The notes under the pieces were generated by a model that did not search any database, was not told the origin of the DNA, and saw nothing but the letters and a program-made list of their open reading frames with translations. A program made the position numbers and the translations under genes. A DNA stretch of 64,000 nt from Beroe ovata (Eukaryota > Ctenophora > Nuda > Beroida > Beroidae), in the NCBI GenBank assembly GCA_946803715.1, contig CAMPET010000164.1:99996-163995 (forward strand), read 5' to 3'. Below are positions 1 through 11,449 of this stretch, piece after piece. How positions within the stretch are numbered: the first letter of the stretch is position 1; every line of letters starts with the position of its first letter.

Positions 1-134
1 GACTAATTTTCTCTTGAAACCACTTATTTGTCTTGCAATCTCGACACCATTCTGATCAACAGTGTCCTTTGACACCACCCAGTTATTGACACCACTATTC
101 AGTTATCATTGACACTATACACTATCATTCCTAG

Positions 135-518
135 GTATGCCCGCCTCAAGGAAGCCGGTATGTGATGAGTCAACACCAAAATCAAGTCGGCCACCCAATC
201 CAGAACGCCCAACACAAACAACAGTTTGCCATGTACCAACAGCACCCCTCCCACGTGATGCCTCATCAAATGCCACCGCACCAGATGCCACCACCGCACC
301 AAATGCCACCGAACGGGGGTGTCATGACGTCACAGCACATGATGTCGTCATCGCCAGAGGTCGCCACTCAGCCGACCCTCAACGCGGTGGCTGGGATAAA
401 ATCGTCAGGTTCACCCAAAGTGGACACCAAGCAGTCCGAATTGGACCTCGATAACGCGATCCTGGACAACAATATCAGTCACCAGGAATTCGAGACTTAT
501 TTCGGGGCGTTTCCATAG
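135..518 (+). CDS. Last exon of a Gln/Met/Pro/His-rich protein (5' part outside window)
   Basis: An acceptor (ttcctag at 128-134) opens a frame that runs to a TAG at 516-518, giving about 127 residues. The sequence is low complexity: Q/H-rich at the start, then an HQMPP-type repeat around the middle, then an acidic C-terminus ending LDLDNAILDNNISHQ followed by EFETYFGAFP. The short acidic/aromatic tail after a Q/M-rich linker resembles transactivation tails of chromatin or transcription coactivators (SS18- or mastermind-like in composition), but no domain is visible and I do not recognise the gene. The bases before 135 read as an intron rich in gacacc motifs. An AATAAA follows at 582-587, which supports this being the terminal exon. 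An RFX X-box-like palindrome (509-522) overlaps the stop codon. Confidence 0.7.
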   Translation, partial: VCPPQGSRYVMSQHQNQVGHPIQNAQHKQQFAMYQQHPSHVMPHQMPPHQMPPPHQMPPNGGVMTSQHMMSSSPEVATQPTLNAVAGIKSSGSPKVDTKQSELDLDNAILDNNISHQEFETYFGAFP

Positions 519-1939
519 CAACGCAGCTAATTTTCCCCGGACATTGAATGTTTTGATGGTTGCCAGAAATTTGTTTTACTTAATAAAAGTATACTTATTG
601 TCGCTTGTGTTTTTATAGTGATCACTTCAAATTCATCACACACACATTCATCATTCAATATCCAATCATATTTGTAAATTATTTCCTAGGTGCCCTTCGG
701 TATAATTCGAAGCTTTTGTCAAACTCAAAACTCCGTCATGTTTTGCGTCCACGGTTTTGTTTTCACTTCGGAGCCCAATCATTCAGTGAATGGGTACGGT
801 TCTGACTTCTATGTCCCAGTGGTACTGGTTAGAGAAGCTTTACAAGAGTTTTATATTCAATTGAATTACCAGCAGTGTATTTGTGCAAAATCGATACTTG
901 GCTTTGTAAAATGTTCTCTTTTTCTATTTAAAATTCATTTTTGACCAATTCAAATAAATAAATTCCCTTCTGGGGTGCTTTTTAAATTAAAATACGAATT
1001 GATATTTATTAAAACAGCGCAAAATAAAAAGGATGATATTTTGATGACTTCAGTAATCAAGAAATTTAATAGATGAAGATCAGTTGTGACAACACTGGGT
1101 GCAGTCCTTCAAAAATTTGAGCCATTCAATTTTGGAAGTGGCTCCCAGAAATGAACTTTTGTATTCATCTGATATTTGTAAAGGATGCCAAGAACTGACA
1201 TAATGAAATCTCATCATGGCAGATTTCGTGATGCCCTTATAGTTATCGTCAGAGTAAGCGGTGAAATGCGATTGACTATTTTCCATACATTATATTTGTA
1301 CCATCGTGCTGTGTATCGGAATCGCTGATCTCACCCACTTTTTAATTTCATGTTTGAATAAACCTCCTTGAGTATAACTATAATAATAAGTGTTTTACAT
1401 GTATTTATAACCGATTAAATTGCTTGAGTATTTTATGAGAATGACTTTGTTTTCATGAGACAATTATGCACGTATCTCAATCAGAAATGTTGAAAATTTG
1501 GAATCCACATCACAGCAATATCATGGCCAAAATCACTGCAAAAGGAAATGGAATCGAACCCTGATTTTGAAATATAACTCAAACTGAACTGAACTAGTCT
1601 TTACTTTCCACAAACTGGATAATCCAAATCAGATAGTTTGATTGCCTGGCGATGCTAGGCCCTGTTAACACCAGCCGCGAAACCAGGGTCTGTAATCGAC
1701 GGGGAAAGAGTTGTATAGAAATAGAAATGCAACCCGCAACGGTAAAAATAACAAAGCCAATCCATTAAAATCTGATAGAGATGTTTTATTGATTAAAAAC
1801 TTATTTGAAAACCTCATGCACTGATCTGAAATGAATAAAATAACATTGGATAAATTAAATTAGAGGATATCATTTGTCCCACAATACAGTATATAATCAC
1901 GCAATTTTAATCACGCGATCACGAAATTTTGCGTGATAT
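519..1939. other. Convergent intergenic region
   Basis: This is the space between the 3' ends of the + gene ending at 518 and the - strand RhoGAP ending at 1940. Apart from the AATAAA at 582 and TTTATT (AATAAA on the - strand) near 1784, I see only AT-rich sequence without a credible exon. Confidence 0.6.
582..587 (+). terminator. Polyadenylation signal of the 1-518 gene
   Basis: AATAAA lies 64 bp after the stop codon in T-rich sequence, the expected place for 3' end formation of the upstream terminal exon. Confidence 0.6.
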
Positions 1940-4900
1940 TTAGAACCGCCACGCAGGTCTCGTTGAAGTGTTTGATTTTCCCAAGTTGTCCGATTTCGTT
2001 CTGCTGATTGGCCGGTTCGGTTTGTCGGATGTTTTAGCGGATGTTGCCCTGGCAACGGTCGGACGCTTCCGCAAGGCGGGTTTCTCATCGTCCAGTTGCG
2101 GGCGAGATTTGGCGGCTCGCTGTGGTCTGCGGGGCGGGCTTGATCCAGTCGTGTTAATGGATCTGAAAAAAGCGTGATTTCAAAATTTGGGATTGAGATT
2201 TGAGATGATAAGGGACTATGTCACCTATGAGTATGAATGTTAGTTTATGTAAGTTAGGATACCTTGTTGAAGTGGTCCTAATTGGGATACGAGTTTTCCT
2301 TGCCTTCCTTGCTGTCGAGCTTTCTGCGTCACCTCTGGGAGAAAAGGGCGTGGTTAATGCCACTTCGAGGTCTCATTCTTGGAAATCCATCTGTATGATT
2401 CGTTATAGGACCATGTGCTTGAACTTGACGTCTTTGCGACTTACCTGTTCATATTCTCCCACTGGTTAGCCAGGTTTTTGGTGAAACCCTTGCTGATTTT
2501 CGTGCGAGGAGTTATATTGATTTTAGTGGTGTCAAGCTCTTGACTCGATTTCGGGGTACGTCTAGTAGTTGGTACGGTGTTTTCCTTGTTAGGGCTCCCT
2601 GTTTGAAAAAAAGGTGTCAATTGCAGTCAAAGATAGGAAATAGGAAACTCGAAAAAGGAATGATTTAGAGACTTACCTGGAACAGTGCTAGAAATCTGGT
2701 CATCTTGTACCACATGGCCTGATGGTGTCAAATTGGTGTCACTATTTGTTGACACCGTGCTGTCACTGGAATTTGTAGCGCTGTTAACAACAACTGCTTC
2801 TTTGCTCCCTGTTCTGTGTTGTTCGGGAAGATTAAGTGGTGTCCCTGGACCAGTTTGCTTTGACACCTCTCCACTCAGCCTTGACACCATCCTATTCGTG
2901 ACACCAGGAGTTTGTGACGCTTCGGTGTCCTCTGCCGGTGTCTTTGTACTACTGTCTGTGAAGTGAAATGTGTTTTCATGCGGGAACTTTGTCTGAGAGG
3001 AGAAGAACGCATCCAAAAGGCAATTGCTTACCTATCCATTCGGAGAATTGACTCAGCTTAGCATCAATACTCTGTCTCATGAGACTGTTTCTGGAAGCCT
3101 GCGTCACCACCCTTTCAACCTCGGGTGGTGACCTTAAACCAGAGGGTTCACTCGGAATATCGACCACAGATGAGCTGGGACAAGACCCTGCCAATAGAGT
3201 TGTGGTTGATCCGGATTGGGTAGACGATGAGGCAACCAGAGTGTTGGTCGATCCTGATTGGCTGCTCAGTCCGCTGAGCAGCTCTGATTGGTTAGAACTA
3301 GGTGAGTCAGTGGTAAGAAGCGTGAACTGAGATTGGAGTGAAGACGACGATGATCTTGCAGAGTTTGTTGGAGTATTTTCAGCTGATAATGACGGGAAGT
3401 CTGGGAATATTTTCCTGCGTTCCGATGTGGAAAGGATGACCTCTGGGGGGATTGCGGGGAGACCAAATTTGGGATAATCTGTTCGGCTGGTGTCAGTGTC
3501 AATTTGACACGACGTGTTCCCTGGTAGGAAGCTAGTTGACGAGTTCTGAGTAATGTAGGTGATATGCGTTGTATCGTTCATACAAACTGAACCGTTCTTC
3601 GACCATTCACTCTCGTCAAGAACATAGGATGAGTTTTCGTCTGCCCTGTTCGGAATAACTTCTTCAGTTACTCCCTCACTCTCATTCAAGAGCAGATTTG
3701 GGTTTGGTGACTGCGCGGCAAGCTGCTTACAGAAGTTGTTATCAAGCTCGTTAACACCCAGACTCATATCAAGACGGGTAATATCCCGTGTCGTAAATAA
3801 CTCTGTCAGGTTAGCAGTACAATCTGGCATGGCGTCAGTACTGGTGTCAAGTTGACTCATGTCAAGGCGGCTGGTGTCCCGTCGACTGGTGTCAAGGTGA
3901 GGAGCATCTTGGCGAGTGGTGTCACTGTGTATTTCCTCGCTTCTCCTCGATTTTCTATCCTCTGAACCGTGACTGCTCTTAGTCTCACTTCCTACACCAG
4001 AACGTCCAGGACTCTCCGCGACGAAAGTGGGCGTGGCCCCGCTGAAACTGCCAAGCAAAGTTGGGGGTGTGCCAAGAATCAAATCATCTTCAGGCACGCT
4101 CGAACCTTGGATGTTATTCAGTGACACTTTGATAGGTGAGAATGGCTGGTGTGACTTTGTTGACGAGCTGCTAAACACAGAACCAGTGTAAGATTTAGCC
4201 GATGTATTGAACTTCTTGCTGGTTCCACTGAATGTTTTGGGGGTAATGTTTGAAGCATCAAGTGAAACACTGGTACGTTTAGCAGTGTATGAACTGCCTG
4301 AGACACTGCGCGATGGCATCCCGGGGAATTTGTTATCGGACGAGAGACCAGGGAACGTGGGTTCACCCCCGGATAGTCGTACAGATCTCCGTAGTACGGG
4401 TGTTCGCTCCGACAACTGAGAGGGGGAGGTGAGGGGTGAGGGGAGCGAAGTGGTGAGACACAGGTGAGAACTGAGAGTCAGGGGGAAGGTGGGAGGTGAG
4501 TGAAATAGAGAAAAGGTGAGGCATCCTCTACCTGTGTGTTTGACCCTGAAACGGGAGCCGAGCGTCTGAGTAACCTAGCACTCCGTCGAGGAACGTTGAA
4601 ACCGCCAGGTTCATTTGAGTACTTCCGGTTAAAGCATTGCTCCGGTGATACAATCGATTGCAAGTCTTCCGGGGGGCTGTCGGTAAGCTGAGGATGTTTT
4701 GGTGTCAGGGGAAACCTTATCTTTTCAAGGATCAGGTTTCTTGGTATTTATCTGAAGGTCGCGGTTTATTGTTTGGGAAACGCAAGTGCACCAAATTTAC
4801 CAATTTGAAATTGCCGCGCGCGCAAAACGCGCATTCATCCATTGCTGAAACACATTCCACAAAACATCGCGCGTGACGCTAACTGACACGAAAAGTGCGA

Positions 4901-7900
4901 CAGTCCCAAAACAATGCGTGGAATTTCCTTAAGTTCCCAAATCGTGTTCTGACACGTCAACTTACGCGAGGGGAAGGAAATAGTTTCTTCTGCTGACTTA
5001 TCAAGCCACAGACCGGCGTGCTATCACCAATGTCAGGGTTAAACTCGATAAGCTCTGGTTGTATGGGGGAATCGAGCTTGATGTTCGCTGCCAAACGACG
5101 GTTTTGATCGTTGAAACTTCCGGGTTTCGCCTGGGGAGTAAATTATGTTCAGAAATACTCTTAAGAGTCGATAAAATGAAGAATGAAACGATGATGAAAT
5201 GTGCTTCGATTACAAAAAAAACATTTGGTCAACCCCTAAGTCTCACTCTCACTTTGAAACAGAAGACCGGAGTCCTCTCTTTCCTCTTCTTATCCTCACT
5301 GCCCACGGGCGTTGCTTCAGGAGTTGCCATAGCAACCGCATTAGCTACAACTGCACTGCTCTCCGAGCTGCAGTGAGCTCGCGATCGTAATTTCCGCTTT
5401 AGTCGCGACTTCCGGTACCGCGATGTTCTGAAATGACGAAGTGAGATTAGGAAAAAGGAACAAATTAGTTTGCTGCCACTTTTCCGCATTCCAGTGCAAG
5501 AGATGTGTCAAGAAAGCTGTCATGAATTTATAAACTCTAGAAACATTCCAAACTGTTCTTAAGTGCAAAAGATTTGGGTAATGACACAAAGATAAATGCT
5601 CTTTAGATAAGGCGGCAAAAGTTGGTCGATCTTTCTTCGAGAAATAACTTATAGAAAAAATAAAAAAGAAACTGTCAGTAACACACGATTAGGAGACACT
5701 TACAGTCCTTCACTGAGACGCTGTTTGAAGTTCTTCCTCTTTTCTGTTAGATCGGGAGACATGTCCAACTTGGACCTTTTGTTTGGTGGATCTGAAAATA
5801 TCATGTGAATATCATAGAGTGGTGTCAAATGGTGTCAACGAGCTCATTGATAGCATACGTCAGAGTTATGCAGTGATGTCAGCGAGCTGTGATAGGTACC
5901 GATTCGTCATACACGACGGGTACCGATTCGTCATACACGACGGGTACCGATTCGTCATAAAGCACTGTTCTGACGAAGTGGTGTCAACGAAGTGGTGTCA
6001 ACTGGCGAAATGGTGTCAACTGACGAAGCGGTGTCAACGTGAGATGGCGGAACACTACCGGATGTCTCTCTAACCTAGGTCCACTGGAGATGGATAGTCC
6101 ATCGGCTGCTGTTTCCCTGGTCTTTTCCTTGGGTCCACTGGTGTCTGTCGTAGCAAAGCAGTCCTGATGACAAACTTGTATAATCGGGAATAAAGCGGGT
6201 GAATAGGAGCTAGAGTCAGATTCAAAGAGTCTCAGTCTGACTTGAAAGGATTACAAGAGATAGGGGCTCGGGTGGTATTCATGCAATTTCTTCCAACTTA
6301 ATGTCAGAACTGGATTTCCGATTTATGCATCGTTTGACTGATTGGCCAAGTAGAAAAGGGGTGCTGTGAATAGAACTGATTCGAGATTTCATACCCTCTT
6401 ATTAATCGATCTTAGTCATGCGAATAATTGCAGCGATGTGAATAATCAACGCCGAGTGCCGACTTGAGCTGGTGTTTCCTTTGACGATGAGCGAAAATTG
6501 GACAAGGTGATACTCAATTTTTGACATCTGATGTAGGGTTCCTCTTACCAGGAATTAAAGTGAAAGAAGCAAAAGGCAAAGGATTGGTTATTGCAACATA
6601 CATTTGAAGTTCTACTTCAGCAATACAAAATGGTTAATTTATTCATTAGACCTTCTTTAAAAAGAAGGTCTACACACACACACACACAGATAAACCGTCT
6701 ATTTAGTGAGGATTTGTGTCAGTCATGTAGGTAACTCACTTTCACATTTTCTAAATGTCCGAGACGTAATATCTGTCTACTAAAATAATCACTAACACTA
6801 AAAACTACTTCTCAGTTCACACACTGCACTTGTTTCACTCTTTTCAATTGATTCAGTCTCACACACTCCGCACATTGCTGCTGCACGCTGATTGGACGAC
6901 AAATCCCACGTGACTCTCAGGGAGTGATCTGATTGGCACATTCGCAGCACATGCCACTTACCGCCCATCTAGTGTGAGACGCCGCTTCTTACTATAATAC
7001 AGGGTTGTGTTATTGTGGGAAAGGGAGTTAGCAAGGCACATAAACACACATGACACACACGTGACACAATCGTGACATACACACACACACACACACACAG
7101 ACAGCTACACCCACACTCACACACCAACATGCACACACCAACACACTGACAGACAGAACCTTCGTTGTATGCTGAGNNNNNNNNNNNNNNNNNNNNNNNN
7201 NNNNNCACACACACACACACACACACACAGATAAACCGACACTGACACACCAACACGTACTGACCAACACACTGACAGACCGTACCTTCGTTGTATGCTG
7301 AGTAGTGGGGTTCCAGGAGGAGGTCGAGTTGTAGGCGTTCTGATACACGGAGTCGAGAATGATAAGTCTGAAACGGGCAAAATACCGATCAGACATTTGG
7401 TCGCCAGGAGATCATCTTGCGCAACTTTGGATCACCAATTGTAAGGCTTGAGTAGATTGATCCAATCACCAGAAATCTAAAAAAACGCACACACACACAC
7501 AAACACACCTCCATTGATAGGGACAGATTTAGTCTTATTTTCCGAAAGATCTTGATTAGACAGCGACTTCCTGGGCAGTGTACTGGAGGTACATGGTCTA
7601 GCGAGGGTTGAAGTGGAGGAGGAAGTTAGAGTTGAGGTGGTTGCGTGTTTCGACCTCGTGGTGCGGGTTTGCTTGAAAACGCTCGTCAAGATGCCTGTGG
7701 ACACATGGTCTGTGTGTGTCTGTGTGTGTGTGTGTGTTGTTTCTAGATAAACAGTTATAGACTTTGTGTCAACTGTCAACCGCAGAAATAATACAAATGT
7801 TTATGAAGGAAAAACGCTGTAGTGTCATGAAAAGATAAAATTTCATGCCCCATAGATCAAGTTACCAGATAGAGAGCCACTTCTCTTCCTCTTTCCCTTG

Positions 7901-9530
7901 AGTGGCAGTTTGAAAGCGGCCTCCTGCTGGCTCACACCCCAAATCCCACTCAACTCCAGGATCATCTTGTGTGCGCGCCGTGACATGTCTTCTGGCACGA
8001 GGCCAAGTTCATTGCTGTTCTGAGGGGGGGAACAGTTTTACGGTCTATCAAGTCAATGTTTTGTAGTATTTGTACACTATACACTATACGGCACATAAAA
8101 TACGCCCCATATATACAACAGAATCTCCAAAATCAAAGCAGTGTGTGTGCATACCATACGAAACTATGTGTAATAAACCTGTATTAGTGTTTCTACAAGT
8201 GTAGTTTCCATCTTGATCTTGCTTCCCTCTAACGAGGCACCAGTATCTGCACCGCGAATTATGTTGGGAGCTATCACAACCGCCAGGTTAGAAGCAGTCA
8301 TCTTGTTCACATCACTCTTTTCGGACACATTGTGGAGAAAGCCAGCGAGAAACTGAGCGACAACTTGTGATTAATCGGATCTTATAATTTTAGTCACTTG
8401 TTGCGTAATTGTTGTCTTATTGTTGCCCTGTGTTGTCTTATTGTTGTCTCATTGTTGTCTTATTATTGCATCGACACCGGCACAAGTTGCCACTTTTTTA
8501 AATGCTGTCACTTATTATTCTACTCCCCTAAAAGCGATTAATGATCATGATATAGTTAAATATAGGTTATAGTAACCTGCAAAGTGTGTCTGTTGATGTC
8601 TGGTAGACATAATACCAACAGTAACACAGCATGGACTTTGTCTTCTTCAAGCTCAAGAGCCTGACTCTGTTATGAAAATCATAGATTAGGAATCACAGAT
8701 TAGGAATCACAGATGGATGACAAAGATCTCGTTCCATTTTTGAAATGAAAACCATGTCACAAAAGACCTGAATAAAAGAACTGTATAACTCATGGGTTAG
8801 AAGAGGTTCTGGAAGTTCTCTCAGAAATTGCTTCAAGAGACTGGCTACATCGTGAGGATTGGAGTCTTCAGCTATGCAATTCCCTTCATTGAGTGTACTC
8901 TGAATGAAATACAATCAATCAGGAGAAGGGTCAGCCACATTTCACTTACTGCTTATATGGTTATATGGAGCCCTAAGCAATAAAACAACCCACTACTCAG
9001 AACTCACTCTAATACTCTTCTGCCGTGACAATGAGCCACTTTTTCTGAACAATCCTTCCTTTTCAAGGTGATGGGAGAGAAAGTTACAGGACCTCAGAAG
9101 TAGCCTGGGAACTCTAATAAATGCCTGCCCAGGAACTGGTCTTGTTTCCAACTCAGGAAGTGATTTGCCAAATATTCCACAGGGTTCTGGCTGTATGAAT
9201 GATGAAAACAATTCATAAAATTTCTCCAAAACTATACAACCATTTCATTTCGAGTGATCTTGAGTAATGGTCCATTAATGATAATGAACTATCTATATCT
9301 ATCTACCGTATTGCTGTTAACAGTATTCATGTTAACTTTACTCCGCCTCTTGTTTGATGGGGTCCCTTGATGGATGCCCATCTTAATGAGGTCTTCTTGT
9401 ATCATAGCACGGATGGGTCCTTGCATGTACCTGAACAAATAAACTTATGATTCTGTATCAGTGATAATAAATATGTTTCAAATGCAATATTTTTCCAAAA
9501 AGCTTACCCATAACTGGAGAAGTCCTTCAT
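1940..9530 (-). CDS. RhoGAP-domain protein, ARHGAP11-like, 20 exons, about 1318 aa
   Basis: Exons (5' to 3'): 9530-9508, 9430-9307, 9190-9008, 8899-8768, 8660-8577, 8352-8179, 8019-7866, 7694-7509, 7367-7286, 6991-6962, 6163-6075, 5791-5704, 5427-5253, 5130-4966, 4687-4532, 4415-3032, 2955-2677, 2598-2445, 2334-2263, 2162-1940. They sum to 3957 nt and every junction keeps phase, starting at ATG ([15 protein letters not shown]) and ending TAA. The RhoGAP domain begins near residue 50: [11 protein letters not shown], then the arginine-finger motif [22 protein letters not shown], and [15 protein letters not shown]. These are the hallmarks of GAPs that speed GTP hydrolysis by Rho-family GTPases. 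The order (short N-terminus, early GAP domain, very long basic Ser/Thr-rich tail) matches the ARHGAP11 group, linked in vertebrates to RhoA control in cytokinesis. The tail has NLS-like clusters ([17 protein letters not shown]) and repeated DTSRLD-like units in the 1384-nt exon. A 30-nt microexon sits at 6991-6962. The ARHGAP11 identity is inference from layout. Confidence 0.9.
5895..5959. repeat. 24-bp tandem repeat, about 2.7 copies
   Basis: The unit ggtaccgattcgtcatacac recurs with 24-bp spacing inside a RhoGAP intron. It is flanked on both sides (5818-5840 and 5980-6040) by clustered ggtgtcaa motifs. Confidence 0.85.
7158..7205. other. Partial exon copy followed by a 29-N gap
   Basis: Bases 7158-7176 repeat the 3' edge of the RhoGAP exon at 7286-7304 (accttcgttgtatgctgag), then run into N at 7177-7205 and a CA microsatellite. 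The flanking microsatellite sequence is also repeated. This looks like a second allele or collapsed duplication stitched into the assembly, not a second functional exon. Confidence 0.7.
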
Positions 9531-10288
9531 TACTCTTCAAGCACTATCCTGGTTCATATTCACTCAACTATTTCCAACATCAAGGCTGATCAAATCATTT
9601 CCCTTAAGCACATAATTTATCAATGTACATCTTTTGTAATGTGTTCTTGGCTAGACAAAAACAGAGAGTTGTGTTGTATATGACTAAGGTACCTAGCATG
9701 ATGAAGGTACCAACTGATAAGTTTGTTTGAAGCAATCACATGCATCAGTTATTGATTATAACATTGCTTTCCGATGATGAAAACAATCTTCATTTTTTAA
9801 ATAAATAATTTTATCCAAACGAACGAAGAATACCGTGATGTAATCAGTCTGATGCGAACGAAACTATCATTTGCACTCCTGAAGAGTGTATTGGTATCAG
9901 TTAGAGGATCCCGGGGCAAATCCTCTCGCGATCGCGAAGTGCCAATTTCTGATATTTCGTTCAATCTCATTCCAGACGGGATGAAGGGAAGTGCCAGATT
10001 TTCCTAACTTAGAACCGTGCTGGCCATTGGCATTTGCGTTTCGTTTCAGTCATTCTTCTGTTGTTCGGACGTATTCTATTGTATATTGTCATTGTAAAGA
10101 GTACTATATATTTTATAGTGTGCGAAATAATTTTATCCAATCTATACTGCTGAACAGAATAAAGTGAAGATTTCCAAATGAAATGGATCAAAAATTTCTG
10201 CAGCCTATCAGCCTATTAAGTATTATAGCATATCATAATCAACTAAAGTTGCCATAAAGATATTAGATAAATTGAGTTATGATTATAC
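9531..10288. other. Upstream region of the RhoGAP gene
   Basis: AT-rich sequence upstream of the RhoGAP start codon. It presumably contains that gene's promoter. I see no exon and no recognisable core promoter element strong enough to call. Confidence 0.5.
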
Positions 10289-10369
10289 TTGTAGGATATT
10301 ACCCTACCGTCGGTGCCAGGGATAAAATCCCGCCAGCAAGGGTAGGGTGAAATCCTACAATGATTATAC
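10279..10369. mobile_element. 71-bp MITE-like element with 19-bp terminal inverted repeats and target-site duplication
   Basis: The element (10289-10359) has arms tgtaggatattaccctacc (10290-10308) and ggtagggtgaaatcctaca (10341-10359), complementary apart from one or two positions. An identical 10-bp direct rep, atgattatac, flanks it at 10279-10288 and 10360-10369. The loop carries its own small palindrome (gggat..atccc). This is the classic signature of a short non-autonomous DNA transposon; no transposase is in the window. Confidence 0.85.
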
Positions 10370-10441
10370 AAAAATTTAACATTGATATCCCATTGTCACA
10401 AAAAATTGAAGTCTGGAATTAAGTATTTTTGTTTCCCAGCT

Positions 10442-10695
10442 GCTATTCTGCCTCGTTTGAATCCGCGCACGACCGTACTTGCGACGCGCCTGCCAGCTTT
10501 TATGCTAACCTAACTTTAACCCTAACCTTAACGGTTAGGGTTAGGGTTAGGGTTAGGGTTAGGGTTTGGGTACTATGGTTAGGGTTAGGTTAGGGTTAGG
10601 TAAGGGTTAGGTTAGGGTTAGGGTTAGGTTAGCATAAAAGCTGGCAGGCGCGTCGCAAGTACGGTCGTGCGCGGATTCAAACGAGGCAGAATAGC
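10442..10695. mobile_element. Foldback element with perfect 71-bp arms around TTAGGG repeats
   Basis: Bases 10442-10512 and 10625-10695 are exact reverse complements over 71 bp, including several CG-rich words. The 112-bp centre holds about fifteen copies of TTAGGG or TTAGG variants on the + strand, preceded by two CCCTAA units in the opposite sense. TTAGGG is the usual metazoan telomere repeat. The arms end in gctaaccta/taggttagc, so the telomere-like tract may extend into them. It may be a foldback transposon that captured telomere repeats, or a telomere-healing/inversion scar. Confidence 0.85.
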
Positions 10696-10883
10696 ACGAG
10701 CCTTTTTGTTTTCGACTACTAAGTTTGTCGATTGATGATAGACCCAGAGACCCTGTCGATAATTTCGTTATGCGCGCGCGCTGACGCAAGCCGCTTTGCG
10801 ATCCGACTTGCATTAGCGGTCTAGCATCGCCAGACAACTACTCAGTGTACTCATTGTACTCAATTAAATCGAAAGACCACGCG

Positions 10884-11449
10884 TTGTCAGATGTTACCTG
10901 ACCTGTTTCTCGCGCGTGCCGCGGCGCGCGCGCCTTCATCGAAGGCCGAAGCTGGCTGTTTCGATGAAGTCGATCGATGCGCGATGATAGACCCTTGCGT
11001 CGCGTCATGTGCAGCGCGGGATCGGGATCAACATGCAGCGACGCGCTGTTCCCGCGCTGCGTGACCCAAATACTCCACGCGCGCTACGACTTTTCAGTGT
11101 GCACACGTTGCGCGCCCCTATTGATCTACTCACTAATCAGTGAACTGAAAAGTCGTAGAAAGGAGATCACGGAGACGCGCAGCGCGCGCGGAGTATTTGG
11201 GTCACGCAGCGCGGGAACACTTTTCAGTTCACTGAGTAGAACAGGGGCGCGCAACGTGTGCACACCGGCACACGACGCCCGCAAAGTCGTCAAATAATGA
11301 GCATATGGTAAATATAATATAATGAATTAATGTACAGTGCAAACCTCTGCAACAGTGCAACTCAGCTGCAAATGAACTTTGCTTGTCAGATGTTACCTGA
11401 CCTGTTTCTTGCGCGCGCAATTGAAGCAGGTCAGGTAACATCTGACAAG
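10884..11449. repeat. Interlocked GC-rich inverted-repeat cluster
   Basis: Three inverted pairs interleave: 11048-11079 with 11182-11217 (about 35 bp, one mismatch), 11084-11098 with 11144-11158 (15 bp, perfect), and 11097-11132 with 11230-11265. Their order is a-b-c-b'-a'-c', so they cannot all form one simple hairpin. A 27-bp word (ttgtcagatgttacctgacc...) appears directly at 10884 and 11383 and inverted at 11427-11449. The last two form a perfect 23-bp stem with a 22-bp loop. CpG content is far above the neighbours. This reads as nested or rearranged non-autonomous elements; short open frames across it are incidental. Confidence 0.75.

Noticed and set aside
1550-1560. tRNA B-box-like word GGTTCGATTCC on the - strand
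   Set aside because: No matching A box, acceptor stem or anticodon arm at the right distance.
1897-2088. Open frame [13 protein letters not shown] on the - strand
   Set aside because: It overlaps the last RhoGAP exon in the wrong phase; the spliced phase gives a stop at 1940.
6969-7396. Cys/Val-rich frames
   Set aside because: Translations of CA/GT microsatellite and N.
10607-11441. Short open frames (10607-10837, 10977-11297, 11229-11441)
   Set aside because: They lie within foldback and inverted-repeat DNA and mirror its palindromes.
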